From positions 1 through 35,448 of IMG/VR virus record IMGVR_UViG_3300034198_005031: a DNA stretch of 35,448 bases. The stretch is one strand, 5' to 3'. Under the pieces are notes generated by a model that saw nothing but the letters and a program-made list of their open reading frames with translations, searched no databases and was not told where the DNA came from. Below, in pieces: positions 21,901-30,120 of this stretch (position 1 is the first letter of the stretch; each line of letters opens with the position of its first letter). Both the position numbers and the translations under genes were made by a program. Source of the DNA: a virus.

Positions 21901-23908
21901 ACCAGTAAGCATTAAAGAAGTTGAATCTCTTCTTAAGGGAAGAACTGATCTTTCTCCTACGGTTGATGGACCAAACATTGATCTTACAGATCTAAGCAAT
22001 GCTGAACGCAAGTTTGCTAAAGTTCTCGGAGCTCAGGATGCAGCGTGGAGACTTTTAGCTGCATCTGAAACTCGCATGGTTCGTAATCCAATGTTCTTAT
22101 CTTATACACGCGAAGAGATGAAAACTCTTATTGCTGCAGCGCATAGGGCTGGAATAGATCCGTCTGAATCTGTTGTGAATAATCAAATTCGCCAAGTTGC
22201 TTATCGCAATGCTCTTGCCCGTGTTGAAAAAACTTTGTATTCTTCTCGCCGTCTTACTAATGGTATGTATGCTGCTCGTTATGCTATGAGCTTTCCATTA
22301 GCTTTCTTCAACAGCCAAGCAGTAGCTTTGCGATTGATGGCGAAGAATCCAATGAACGCATATTGGTATAATAGTATTGCCAATGCTTTTGATAACTTTC
22401 ATGCATATGAAGATAAAAATGGTAATACATATAAATCCGCATCTGATGTTCCTAAGGGAACTCAAGTCACTGTAAGTTATCCACTTCCATTTGGAAATAA
22501 ATTACCGCAATGGGCTAAGGATGCTTTGCAGCCATATGTCGACAAACGCGGTGGTGGAGTCAAGTGGAATCCAAAACAGATGGCTTTCATGTTAGCTGAT
22601 CCAAGCGTTTCTTGGTTTGGTACGGTAGCAATTTCTGATCTTGTTAGCCATGGATTTAATACTCCTCTATGGAAAGCTCATGGAGAAGATATATCAACAG
22701 CTTTGCGTTCTGCTCTTGGAAATGATGTTTATGAAAATAGTATTTTGTATGGTGGTTATCCTACAGAAGGCAGCAATCTTATGAAGATTGCAGCGAATAC
22801 TGTTCTTCCTGGATATATGCAATCAACTTTAGATGCCATTGGTCTAACAAAGAGTGATCGTCATTTGGATGAAATATACACTCATTATAGAACATTGTAT
22901 TCTGAATGGGATCGTAATGGAAGAGTTGGTGAACCACCAACTATGGAAAAGGCTGCAGCAGCTGCTGGAAATATGGCTTTCATTAGAGCCATAGCACAAT
23001 TCAATCTTCCAATTGCTACCAGTTTTGATCCAGTAACGCGAGCTGCTACTTCATACTACGCCAAACTTCTTAAAGAAAATGGCGGAGACTATAACGCTGC
23101 ACAGAAACAAATGGAAAGTGAATGGGGTGTTGACTCTATTGCACTCATTGGTTCTAATCAAAAGAATGTTGCTGGTATAGCTCCGAATATTGCTGATATT
23201 AAAATGATTAGAAATAATAAAACCCTTCTTGAAAAGATTGCAAGAACTGATCCAAATTATGCTCAAATGCTTTCTGTTGGGTATGGAGATATTACCGATC
23301 AGGGTCAGTATTCTGTTGAGGTTTCCTCTATCTATAAGGGTCTTGACTTTCCTGGAACCATGACAAAACTTACCACTAAGAAAAGTGATCTTGAATTAAA
23401 GCAAGACATTGAATCTAAGCGTGGTTGGTATGAATATAATAAAGCCGTACAGTGGCGTGATTCTACAATGTATCAATGGGGAGTTAAATCAACTTCTGAT
23501 TCTAGATATGAAACACTTGGTATTAAACAACAGTTTGATGGCATGGTTAAACAAACAGCTCAAGACTTTAAAGGTTGGGCTATTCAACGCCAGAAGAGTA
23601 GAAATGATTTTTGGTTAAGTACGTTTCCTATGATTGAAACTATTGCCAATGATCCTGCATGGCGTAAAAAGGCAGATGCTGCTGGTCCTAAATGGCAAGA
23701 GATTTCTTATTGGGTTAATGTAGCTAATGATTTTAAGAATCAATATGATTCTCCCATGAGTTCAACTGCACGCAAATCTTCTCTTGTTGATGACTTTTCA
23801 CAATTTCATTATAACTTTATGCAAGGTGCATCCGATGAGTTTGGTGCTTTTGCTTCGCGTTGGCTTGAGTCAATGCCTCAACTAGATATAGGTCAGGTGA
23901 TTGGTTAA
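18959..23908 (+). CDS. Very large virion protein, 1649 aa (ejection-protein candidate)
   Basis: ATG at 18959 with AAGGAGG upstream. The longest gene in the window. No known catalytic domain is recognisable. The protein is mostly helical, with an Ala/Lys/Glu-rich stretch around residues 700-800 (AKAAAKANKLKTPDAETAMF, DKAAWEAEKELSNAKDILDR) that should form a coiled coil. Such size in a phage without a sheath or tape measure fits internal virion proteins that are injected with DNA, or a tape-measure substitute. The many aromatic and turn segments in the C-terminal third are unlike a tape measure. The following gene starts by TAATG overlap, so expression is coupled. I cannot name a family. Confidence 0.8.
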   Translation: MTDSNQPLDWSLWNSNMPQNAAGEPAAPVSTIDGFKKKQKDDGTKVGGIESAVLPKLESAIKSGKSNAATGWLVNPAMRVMETFGKRVVQPLTQGVSTGFLTVEALQQGKGAESFRFAKEQAKKISMGQALATEVGQALGGGFIPSSVTPTFMDPGFNVFDDAQRTKAFRDEWWGIAASGSTDLALAAIGTKGAGTLVKSGVKAALGPKKIYTPQDMNVFRNKAQETVDWAKAADGTPPPSGLGVLINNAVKETDVTKLSANPLVSETSNPYRTATILSRLDNHEDVANYLLAERGDAQAFNNFFKSKPLAADHLDNYGINNFEPISDWSTIHLDTISPKLTDRYQALIDAKAKTDPNFAAALDDFKSKATSGVIESYQPGRFGFAENIALQKKNLSLAAKYGDIKLFGKDAVDSGWKTSVYQSETYDRAIRTIAWVGSGRPQGHINISNPRKFEASNDLLSDLNRLQMLRGASGAQFKRDMVKKFLDAQDDTQRAIALADIEKQVMFKLADSYGVKSVGGITTDKDAVDQITRWHVGTSQRRQTIKQYAVNHGFIPDDNGNLNVTNFWSPTNEAQTVPMLDFRKLEIEVMLQTKRLAGAAAPISKGQIAGAYASRALMSTGQVLDLANMVFNSLNLLRVAYIPKNSMVDPLARGSMAMESTELINNIFPGASNAAYNSSLRAQSLGRWIPGTAGSTSRKMEKAISKEMELLKGDLDKAVPAWETAQKDYDIANSLYVSAKNKQAKAAAKANKLKTPDAETAMFNADKAAWEAEKELSNAKDILDRTGSSVQGLSTVMEKHRAKLTQSVIATGNKNRYRHLGQDAEIIEVNGKKYNIAGLADPNVRGANAYMSEVDSAQNFINTAMQSEISRNLSSRGARFVTIASNEGKPYWNALTHVANRQVRNELDMPIGMMMRGDDPASILKWLYTGDAGKEYRRRMASRAGRDLTQEDFATWISTTSDKLNKMYPSQELRDLILQRPVSIKEVESLLKGRTDLSPTVDGPNIDLTDLSNAERKFAKVLGAQDAAWRLLAASETRMVRNPMFLSYTREEMKTLIAAAHRAGIDPSESVVNNQIRQVAYRNALARVEKTLYSSRRLTNGMYAARYAMSFPLAFFNSQAVALRLMAKNPMNAYWYNSIANAFDNFHAYEDKNGNTYKSASDVPKGTQVTVSYPLPFGNKLPQWAKDALQPYVDKRGGGVKWNPKQMAFMLADPSVSWFGTVAISDLVSHGFNTPLWKAHGEDISTALRSALGNDVYENSILYGGYPTEGSNLMKIAANTVLPGYMQSTLDAIGLTKSDRHLDEIYTHYRTLYSEWDRNGRVGEPPTMEKAAAAAGNMAFIRAIAQFNLPIATSFDPVTRAATSYYAKLLKENGGDYNAAQKQMESEWGVDSIALIGSNQKNVAGIAPNIADIKMIRNNKTLLEKIARTDPNYAQMLSVGYGDITDQGQYSVEVSSIYKGLDFPGTMTKLTTKKSDLELKQDIESKRGWYEYNKAVQWRDSTMYQWGVKSTSDSRYETLGIKQQFDGMVKQTAQDFKGWAIQRQKSRNDFWLSTFPMIETIANDPAWRKKADAAGPKWQEISYWVNVANDFKNQYDSPMSSTARKSSLVDDFSQFHYNFMQGASDEFGAFASRWLESMPQLDIGQVIG

Positions 23909-24723
23909 TGACACCCAAGCCAAAAGTTAATACCACTGATACAGATGGTGATGGAATCATTGATATTAATGATTCTCAACCACAAGTTCCAAATGTTACA
24001 GTAGCAAATAACGGTTATATCCAATCTGGACCAAATGCTGGTCAACAAATACTTAAGCCTATTGTTTCTAATATTCAACTTCCTGGAGTTCCTCGTGGAG
24101 TAAGTCCAGATGAAGCAAAAAATTGGTTTAAGTATTTATCATCAAACAATAAATCTTTATATGATCAATTTGTTGCAAATGCTAAAGCCCTTGGCATACC
24201 TGGCGATTCTAAAACAATGCAAACATTATGGAATGATGCTGTTGATTGGACTCAAGCAATAGGTAGCAATAGCACTAGTCCTCAACAATACTTCAGTGTT
24301 ATTAATCCAGAGGCTTACCAAGATATTTCTGGAAATAAGTATGGCACTACTCAGCAATATCAAAAAACTGTTACCGAGTATAGCCCATCCACGGCTGCAC
24401 AAAATGTGCAGCAGACATTCAAAGGTGAGCTTGGTCGGGAAGCTACGGCTGGAGAGGCGACTGCCTATACCCAAGCGGTCAACAAGGCAGCGTCTACTTC
24501 CGCAGCAGCATTTTCTGGATCGACAACTACTTCACCAGGAGCTGATGGAAAAACTATTTCTTCTACGGTGGGTAAGCAAACAACTGGTTTTGATCCTACA
24601 GAGTTTTCTAAGAACTTTGCTAGAAGCATGCCAGACTATGCAGAGAACTATGCTGCTAGAAATTTTATGTCTTTAATTCAACAATCATTAAGTGATCCCA
24701 ACCGTATCGGCAAGGTGGTCTAA
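23908..24723 (+). CDS. Structural protein with Ca-binding-like repeat, 271 aa
   Basis: ATG at 23908 (TAATG). Residues 11-22 (DTDGDGIIDIND) match the Asp-rich loop of dockerin/thrombospondin-3-type calcium sites. The middle part is helical (PDEAKNWFKYLSSNN, MQTLWNDAVDWTQAIG), then GELGREATAGEATAYTQAVNKA and a Ser/Thr/Gly-rich tail. It belongs to a run of three structural genes with similar low-complexity composition (also 24726 and 25806). Probably a virion protein; exact place unknown. Confidence 0.78.
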   Translation: MTPKPKVNTTDTDGDGIIDINDSQPQVPNVTVANNGYIQSGPNAGQQILKPIVSNIQLPGVPRGVSPDEAKNWFKYLSSNNKSLYDQFVANAKALGIPGDSKTMQTLWNDAVDWTQAIGSNSTSPQQYFSVINPEAYQDISGNKYGTTQQYQKTVTEYSPSTAAQNVQQTFKGELGREATAGEATAYTQAVNKAASTSAAAFSGSTTTSPGADGKTISSTVGKQTTGFDPTEFSKNFARSMPDYAENYAARNFMSLIQQSLSDPNRIGKVV

Positions 24724-24725
24724 CA

Positions 24726-25802
24726 GTGGCAACTCCAACCAAGACATCTACCTCTGCCGTTAAGACTGCTACTGCTAGCAGCCAGTTCACCAAAGTTCCA
24801 GCAGTTCCAACCCCTAGCCCTACGGTAGCAACTAAGCAAGACACCATGACCATTGCTTCTCTTGAGGCTAAATGGAGTATCGCTGCTGCGGTTATTAAAC
24901 AAGACCCTAGTCTTTTAGAAGTTTTGTACAAAATTCTTGGTACTGATGCTGCTGGAAATAAGATCAGTGGACAGATTACTGATCCAGTTCTTCAACAACA
25001 GTTATTGATGAATACTGATTGGTTCAAAAAGAACACTGATGACTATCGTAAGTTTCAATATTATAAAGAAACTAACCCAGCAACATTCAACGCAGACCTT
25101 GCGGAAAATGCTAAGACTATAGCTCAAAAATATTTTGAGAATGGCATTAAGATTGAACCATCTGTCGCAATAAATCTTGCTGAACAAGCAATGATGAAGA
25201 GCGCTATTGTTAATGGTAAAGCTGTTAATTATGATACAAGCTGGCTTAATCGATCAATGGCTGATGCCATTGACTTTACTAAAACCAAGACCATTGGTGG
25301 AGTAAAAGTTTATGACATGCAAGGTAACATAGCAAATATTGCCAATAGTCTTTATCAAACAGCAAATGATTATGGTTTTAAGGCTAGCCTTTCTGATAAG
25401 AACTTCACTGATTGGTTTCAATCAAATGTTAAGGGTCTTGTGTCTGGAGATATTCTTCCAGACCAGGTTGCAAACGAACTCCATAGTCGGGCGATATCTA
25501 TGTTCCCCGGGTTGGCTCCACAAATTCAACAAGGTAAAACATTGCGCGATGCAGCAGATCCTTGGTTGCAAGCCATTGCTAGTACATGGGAAGTGGATCC
25601 CAATAGTCTTGATTTGAACAATGATTTTGTTCAACGTGTCCTTAATAATCAAGACGAAAAAGGAAACGTGGCTCCAATGAATCTTTATGAAGCCAAAAAG
25701 ACTGCACGTCGCAGTCCTCAATTTGACTACACCAGCACTGCTAAAGAAGAAAAAACTGGGATCGCTTCCAAGATCCTTAAAGACTTCGGATTCTTGGGGT
25801 AA
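24726..25802 (+). CDS. Structural protein, 358 aa
   Basis: GTG at 24726, two nt after the previous stop. The first 45 residues are Thr/Ser/Pro-rich and disordered; the rest is helical with QDPSLLEVLYKILG, NADLAENAKTIAQKYFENG and a C-terminal basic segment ending ILKDFGFLG. No known domain. It shares the domain style (disordered head, helical body) with the next gene and is likely part of the virion or of the ejected protein set. Confidence 0.78.
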   Translation: MATPTKTSTSAVKTATASSQFTKVPAVPTPSPTVATKQDTMTIASLEAKWSIAAAVIKQDPSLLEVLYKILGTDAAGNKISGQITDPVLQQQLLMNTDWFKKNTDDYRKFQYYKETNPATFNADLAENAKTIAQKYFENGIKIEPSVAINLAEQAMMKSAIVNGKAVNYDTSWLNRSMADAIDFTKTKTIGGVKVYDMQGNIANIANSLYQTANDYGFKASLSDKNFTDWFQSNVKGLVSGDILPDQVANELHSRAISMFPGLAPQIQQGKTLRDAADPWLQAIASTWEVDPNSLDLNNDFVQRVLNNQDEKGNVAPMNLYEAKKTARRSPQFDYTSTAKEEKTGIASKILKDFGFLG

Positions 25803-25805
25803 TGA

Positions 25806-27320
25806 ATGTTTGATCAAAACTTTTGGAACGCTATAGCGTCAACTGCTGAAGCAAGAACCACTGCTGCTGTTCAAAAAACAAATGACATTGTTGCCGAAAT
25901 GAAAAGAGCAACCGAGGCTGCCTTTGCTCCCGCAGTTACGCCAACACCCATTTCTGTCAGTAACAGGGCTGGAGCAGATCGTGCTGGCGGAGATGCGGGA
26001 ATGCAACCATCTGCATCAACCCCGGTTCAAGTAGTTCCCGCTCCACAGGTCGTAGATCCAACGGAGTCTGCTCGTATTCAAACAGCAAAACCAGTTGCTC
26101 CAGAAAAAGCTGCTCAGGGAGCAGCCGGTGCTACCGCTGCAACATCTTCTCCAACACCCACGCCAACACCCGCGCCTACACCCACAACCCCAAAACAAGA
26201 AGATCCAGCTTTGCAAGGAGTTCTTGCAGAAATTGCAAAATTAGTTCAACAAAATGCTGCTCAAGCTTCTTCGCAAGTTGCACAACAACAATCATTTACC
26301 GAAGCAATTAGCGCTTTAAACACCCCAAAAGTTGTTGGTCAACAAACTGTTCGTAGGCTTGGAGGAGTGGTAGAGACATTTGAAAAAATGTCTGATGGCA
26401 CTACTGGTAAATTAATTAGTTCTGATAAAGATTATTCTGCTAGAGATTCAGCTATGAAAATGTTTGAGAATACTGGTCTTGGTCAAACATTTATTACATC
26501 ACTTATGAATACCATAGATAAAGTTTATGCAGAAAACATTATGCCAACAGATGCACAAGTAACTAATTCTATTTATAACAGTGATGCATATAAGACACGT
26601 TTTGCAGCAAATCAAGTTATTGCTCAACGGTTGTCGAGTGGCAAAGGGTTGCCAGGAGATAAGCTTCTCACTCCAGCGGAGTATATTGCTACCGAGAATA
26701 CGTTTAGAGATCTTATGGTTGAAGCAGGATTGCCTTCTGGTTTCTATGATACGCCAGAAGATTTTTCTAAATTCATAGAAAACAATACCAGCGCAGCAGA
26801 AGTTTCCGCTCGTATCAATGTTGCTAAATCCGCTTTACAAAATGCTGATAAAAATATTGTTAACGCATTAAAGACTTATTATGGTTTTGATAATAATGAT
26901 TTGGCTGCATATCTTCTTGATCCAGCTAAAGCAATGGATATAGTTAACGCCAATCAATTTAAGTATACATCAACCCAGGCAAAGCAAATGCTTACTGCTG
27001 CCCAAGTTGGTGGAGCAGCGCTTAGTGCTGGCACTACAGCAAGCAAAGGTTTGTCTGAAGAAATCGCTACTGCTGGCAAGGAAGGTCAATCAGCTCAAGC
27101 GTTCCAGACTGCATCACAAAGTCAGAAAGATTATAGTCGTCTTCTTGGACTATCTGGTCAAGTCGCTGGTAGTGAAGATCTTGTTCGTCAGCAACTTGAT
27201 CTTACTGGTGGTGCTGAAATTGCCAAGAATACTAAGAAACTTGCATCTAGAGAAAGAGCAAGATTCCAGCAACAGGGAGCACTTGGACAAAAATCTTTGT
27301 CTAAGAGAACAGACCTGTAA
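25806..27320 (+). CDS. Structural protein with Pro/Thr linker, 504 aa
   Basis: ATG at 25806, 3 nt after the previous stop. Residues 1-45 are helical; 46-135 are a low-complexity linker with PTPTPAPTPTTP; the remainder is helical (QQNAAQASSQVAQQQSFTEA, SFYDT-type turns absent). The C-terminal 60 residues are Gln/Lys/Arg-rich. No enzymatic motif seen. The gene ends just before a GC-rich non-coding stretch. Probably a virion protein, third of the run starting at 23908. Confidence 0.78.
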   Translation: MFDQNFWNAIASTAEARTTAAVQKTNDIVAEMKRATEAAFAPAVTPTPISVSNRAGADRAGGDAGMQPSASTPVQVVPAPQVVDPTESARIQTAKPVAPEKAAQGAAGATAATSSPTPTPTPAPTPTTPKQEDPALQGVLAEIAKLVQQNAAQASSQVAQQQSFTEAISALNTPKVVGQQTVRRLGGVVETFEKMSDGTTGKLISSDKDYSARDSAMKMFENTGLGQTFITSLMNTIDKVYAENIMPTDAQVTNSIYNSDAYKTRFAANQVIAQRLSSGKGLPGDKLLTPAEYIATENTFRDLMVEAGLPSGFYDTPEDFSKFIENNTSAAEVSARINVAKSALQNADKNIVNALKTYYGFDNNDLAAYLLDPAKAMDIVNANQFKYTSTQAKQMLTAAQVGGAALSAGTTASKGLSEEIATAGKEGQSAQAFQTASQSQKDYSRLLGLSGQVAGSEDLVRQQLDLTGGAEIAKNTKKLASRERARFQQQGALGQKSLSKRTDL

Positions 27321-27458
27321 CTAGTTTCCGTCCCGGATCTACCAGCCCCGGTGACGTGTATAAGTCTGGCAGTCATCGCGTCCATGATCGGGTTCCCCTG
27401 CCCAGGAGTGCGTGCGGTGCAAACCTGATGAAGGTAACTACTAATAGGGAGAAAAACA
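27321..27458 (+). other. GC-rich leader before the capsid genes
   Basis: The 138 bases between the 504-aa protein and the scaffold gene hold no clear gene. By hand count 65 of the first 108 bases are G or C (60 percent), well above the AT-rich genes around. Possible paired segments include GGTGAC with GTCATC and CCCGGATC with GATCGGG (one bulge). It may be a structured 5' leader or a small RNA, and could hold a promoter or processing site for the abundant capsid genes. The last 15 bases hold the AGGGAG ribosome-binding site of the scaffold gene. Confidence 0.5.
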
Positions 27459-27905
27459 ATGGCAGAATACGAGTACGACATCGAAGATGATACCGAGGAC
27501 TTTGGTACTGACTTGGTTAAGAAACTAAGAAAGCAAGTTGAATCACTTTCTAAACAACTTAAGGAAAGAGATCAAACTCTTTTGGAGTTTCAAGCATATA
27601 GTCACGAAGCAGCAATTGGTGAAATCTTAGAAGGTTATGGACTCAATCCAAAGATTGCTAAATTCATCCCAGAGGATGTTGAAGCCGATGAGGATGCAGT
27701 AGCCGAATGGTTAAATGAATACGGCGATGCCTTTGGTATCACTGCCGTTGAGGAATCAGCATCTGACGATGCTGATGCCCAAGCTTATGGGCAAATATCA
27801 GACTTTGAAGAGGGCGGTATCGATCCATTTGTGGGTCAAGATATTGCTTCAAGGATTGCGGGAGCCACCTCTGCTGAGGAACTCACCAGTCTTCTTCGTG
27901 GCTGA
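27459..27905 (+). CDS. Scaffolding protein
   Basis: 148 aa, very acidic (MAEYEYDIEDDTEDFGTDLV). Residues 20-45 (VKKLRKQVESLSKQLKERDQ) form a coiled coil, the usual mark of head scaffolds. The C-terminal part has more Asp/Glu stretches and a helix (VGQDIASRIAGATSAEEL). It stands directly before the major capsid gene, the normal place. No protease is visible nearby, so it may leave the procapsid intact. AGGGAG lies upstream of the ATG. Confidence 0.85.
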   Translation: MAEYEYDIEDDTEDFGTDLVKKLRKQVESLSKQLKERDQTLLEFQAYSHEAAIGEILEGYGLNPKIAKFIPEDVEADEDAVAEWLNEYGDAFGITAVEESASDDADAQAYGQISDFEEGGIDPFVGQDIASRIAGATSAEELTSLLRG

Positions 27906-27938
27906 TATATAAACACATCAACCCTATAGAAGGAAACA

Positions 27939-28913
27939 ATGCCAACTACACCAGCTACATCAACAACGACATCAACGATGTCGAACTTGATCCAAACTGC
28001 GTATGATAAGTTCATTGAGTTCAACCTTCGTTCAGAGCCAATGTTCCGCAAGTTTGCGGATAAGCGCCCTGTCGATGTAACGAACCCAGGGAACACTGTC
28101 GTATTCCAGGTATACACGGATCTTTCACGCGTTTCCAGCGCACTAACCCAAACCGAAGATCCAGACGCGGTGACCTTAAGCAACACTAACAAGGTTAACG
28201 TCACGGTCAACGAGTACGGCAATGCCGTAATCACGACTGAGCGTTTGGCTCTTGAAGCCATTTCGGCAATTGATCCTGCTGTCGCAGACATGTTGTCTTT
28301 CAACATGCGCGATTCGCTTGATGCTCTTGTCTGGGCAAAGCTCACCGCTCTTGCAACGGGTCGTTATACTGGAACCACCTCTGCTGACGAATCAAGCCTT
28401 AACGGTGTTGACGTTTCGTCATCTACTTCTAACACCAAGATCACTGCAGCTCTTGCACGCCAAGGCGTTGCCAAGCTTCGTGGAGCATCTGTTCAACCTC
28501 GTGATGGTGGTTTCTACACCGCCCTCATTCACCCAGATGTTTCGTACGATCTTCGTTCGGAAGCACAATCAAGCGGATCTGCCGTATGGCAGCTCCCACA
28601 CACCTACACCGATGCCGGTGTGGGTAATCTTTGGAATGGTGAGATCGGTATCTTCGATCAGATCCGCTACATTGAAACCCCACGCGCTGAATCCCTTTCG
28701 GGATCTGGCGTAAACAAGATCTACAAGACTGTCATCCTCGGCAAGCAAGCCCTCATTGAGGCTGTTTCTTACGAGCCTAAGACCGTCATTGGTCCTGTCA
28801 CCGACAAGTTGATGCGCTTCCGCCCAGCGGGTTGGAAGGGTCTTCTCGGATGGAACATCTTCCGTCCAGAAGCACGCTACATCGTCACCTCAAAGTCAAG
28901 CATCGCGTCTTAA
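27939..28913 (+). CDS. Major capsid protein, N4-gp56 type
   Basis: 324 aa, ATG at 27939 with AAGGAAAC upstream. It begins with a Thr/Ser-rich arm (PTTPATSTTTSTMSNLIQTA), then FIEFNLRSEPMFRKFADKRPV, VVFQVYTDLSRVSSALTQ and AVITTERLALEAI, which match the N4-gp56 family of HK97-fold capsid proteins. The C-terminal part (SFEPKT-like loop: VSYEPKTVIGPVTDKLMRF) is the typical end. It assembles the head with the scaffold in front. Codons in this gene are richer in C-ending choices than in the genes before it, as expected for high expression. Confidence 0.9.
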   Translation: MPTTPATSTTTSTMSNLIQTAYDKFIEFNLRSEPMFRKFADKRPVDVTNPGNTVVFQVYTDLSRVSSALTQTEDPDAVTLSNTNKVNVTVNEYGNAVITTERLALEAISAIDPAVADMLSFNMRDSLDALVWAKLTALATGRYTGTTSADESSLNGVDVSSSTSNTKITAALARQGVAKLRGASVQPRDGGFYTALIHPDVSYDLRSEAQSSGSAVWQLPHTYTDAGVGNLWNGEIGIFDQIRYIETPRAESLSGSGVNKIYKTVILGKQALIEAVSYEPKTVIGPVTDKLMRFRPAGWKGLLGWNIFRPEARYIVTSKSSIAS

Positions 28914-28920
28914 TTTGAGA

Positions 28921-28948
28921 GGAGGGGGGCTCTTCGGAGCCCTCCTCC
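28921..28948 (+). terminator. Very stable hairpin with UUCG loop after the capsid gene
   Basis: A 12-bp GC-rich stem (28921-28932 with 28937-28948, one G-U pair) closes a TTCG tetraloop, about 8 bases after the capsid stop. Only scattered T's follow, so it may act as a partial terminator or as a 3'-end protecting structure that raises the level of capsid messenger over the genes after it. Confidence 0.75.
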
Positions 28949-28986
28949 ACCACGGTATTGATTCTATTCTATAAAGGGGAAAAACA

Positions 28987-29202
28987 ATGGCACAAGAAAA
29001 GTACTCAGCAAAAGCTTCTGCAAAGCAGAACAAAGCATACAACATGTTTGAGAAATCAGAATCGTCAAAGATGAAGAAGGCTGAATTAAAGAAGCCTGAA
29101 ACCAAATCTGAAAAAGCTAAAGAACTTAAGGCTGGCATGCACATGATGAATGGCAAGCCAATGAAGAACTCTTCTATGAAAAAAATGGGCAAGAAGAAGT
29201 AA
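28987..29202 (+). CDS. Small Lys-rich protein, 71 aa
   Basis: ATG at 28987 with AAAGGGG upstream. Lys and Met make up much of the product (SSKMKKAELKKPETKSEKAK, MKNSSMKKMGKKK). Highly basic and probably disordered until it meets DNA or the capsid. No named family. It opens a run of three small basic genes after the capsid gene. Confidence 0.8.
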   Translation: MAQEKYSAKASAKQNKAYNMFEKSESSKMKKAELKKPETKSEKAKELKAGMHMMNGKPMKNSSMKKMGKKK

Positions 29203-29355
29203 ATGGCTGTTAATAAAGTAAATAAAGTAATGAAAGAATTTAAAGCTGGCTCACTACATTCTGGTTCTAAAAAAGGACCAACTGTTAATTCACGCAAGCA
29301 AGCCATTGCTATTGCATTGAGTGAAGCAAGCAAGGCTAAAAAGAAAGGCAAGTAA
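29203..29355 (+). CDS. DUF6496-like small basic protein, 50 aa
   Basis: ATG at 29203 directly after the previous TAA. The sequence VMKEFKAGSLHSGSKKGP and then SRKQAIAIALSEASK is the signature of a small conserved family (I recall it as DUF6496) with a basic, helical C-terminal half. Function unknown; found in phages and bacteria. A role in DNA or capsid binding is suggested only by its charge and by its neighbours. Confidence 0.8.
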   Translation: MAVNKVNKVMKEFKAGSLHSGSKKGPTVNSRKQAIAIALSEASKAKKKGK

Positions 29356-29631
29356 ATGGATCCACGCCTTGAGAGAGCTGGTGTTTCTGGTTTTAATAAA
29401 CCAAAGGCAACGCCTTCTCATCCAACAAAGTCTCATATTGTTGTAGCCAAATCTGGTTCACAGATTAAGACTATTCGTTTTGGACAACAAGGCGTATCAG
29501 GTTCACCAAAGAAGGCTGGCGAAAGCAAAGCTTATGCCCAACGTCGCCAATCATTTAAAGCACGTCATGCTAAGAACATTGCAAAAGGTGTGATGTCGGC
29601 AGCGTACTGGGCAAATAAGGTGAAATGGTAA
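29356..29631 (+). CDS. Conserved small basic phage protein, 91 aa
   Basis: ATG at 29356, adjacent to the previous stop. The pattern RLERAGVSGFNKPKATPSHP, HIVVAKSGSQIKTIRFGQQG and FKARHAKNIAKGVMSAAYWA is a well-conserved phage family that I recognise from other phage genomes but cannot name by number with confidence. Rich in Lys, Gly and aromatic residues; probably a nucleic-acid or capsid-binding protein. Confidence 0.8.
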   Translation: MDPRLERAGVSGFNKPKATPSHPTKSHIVVAKSGSQIKTIRFGQQGVSGSPKKAGESKAYAQRRQSFKARHAKNIAKGVMSAAYWANKVKW

Positions 29632-29885
29632 TGGCAAAAATATTTCGTGGACCCACATACCGTTATAAACTAGGTAGACCAAATGATCTTTGGTTTGTTT
29701 CATATCAAAAAGGAAAAACCGTTGTTAAACGCGACGGTGTGTGGAGTACGGTCATTACACCACAAGATAGTTTTCTTCAATCTTGTCAGCGTTATTTGCG
29801 AAGTGGTTATGAAGAACCCATTACAGAGGCTGAAGCTGCGGAGCTTACCGCAGCAGGGTATGGAGATTATGTTTTTAATGAGTAA
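29631..29885 (+). CDS. Hypothetical protein, 84 aa
   Basis: Start ATG at 29631 (TAATG overlap with the gene before; a further ATG at 29625 adds two residues). Beta-rich N-terminus (RGPTYRYKLGRPNDLWFVSY) and an acidic, helical C-terminus. No family recognised. Likely a small virion or assembly protein. Confidence 0.75.
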   Translation: MAKIFRGPTYRYKLGRPNDLWFVSYQKGKTVVKRDGVWSTVITPQDSFLQSCQRYLRSGYEEPITEAEAAELTAAGYGDYVFNE

Positions 29886-30120
29886 CTGTAGAACAGGATG
29901 CGCTACCCAAAACCATGATTCGTGGGGTGAGTGCGCTCGCAACGCAAACATTAGTACAGCCAATATGCAAATTGCTTTGGTTTCTCGTGGCACTGATGCC
30001 GAGTTGGGTGCTTATCGTGATGCAAGGAAGCAAGGCATTCAGCCTGCTTCCACTAAAATGCATGATGTTATTGCTGCTACTCGCGCTTCAGACAAACTTG
30101 GTAGGGCGGTGCAAGCGTAA
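29878..30120 (+). CDS. Hypothetical Cys-containing protein, 80 aa
   Basis: ATG at 29878, overlapping the previous stop by 8 nt; an ATG at 29869 is also possible. The N-terminus has three Cys (SNCRTGCATQ, GECARN) that could form a disulfide or metal site, followed by a helix-rich part (AELGAYRDARKQG). No family recognised. It ends in a TAATG overlap with the adaptor gene. Confidence 0.75.
   Translation: MSNCRTGCATQNHDSWGECARNANISTANMQIALVSRGTDAELGAYRDARKQGIQPASTKMHDVIAATRASDKLGRAVQA

Noticed and set aside
27305-27458. Minus-one frameshift extension of the 504-aa protein
   Set aside because: No slippery sequence in the short stretch where the slip would have to happen; mentioned only as an alternative for the GC-rich leader.
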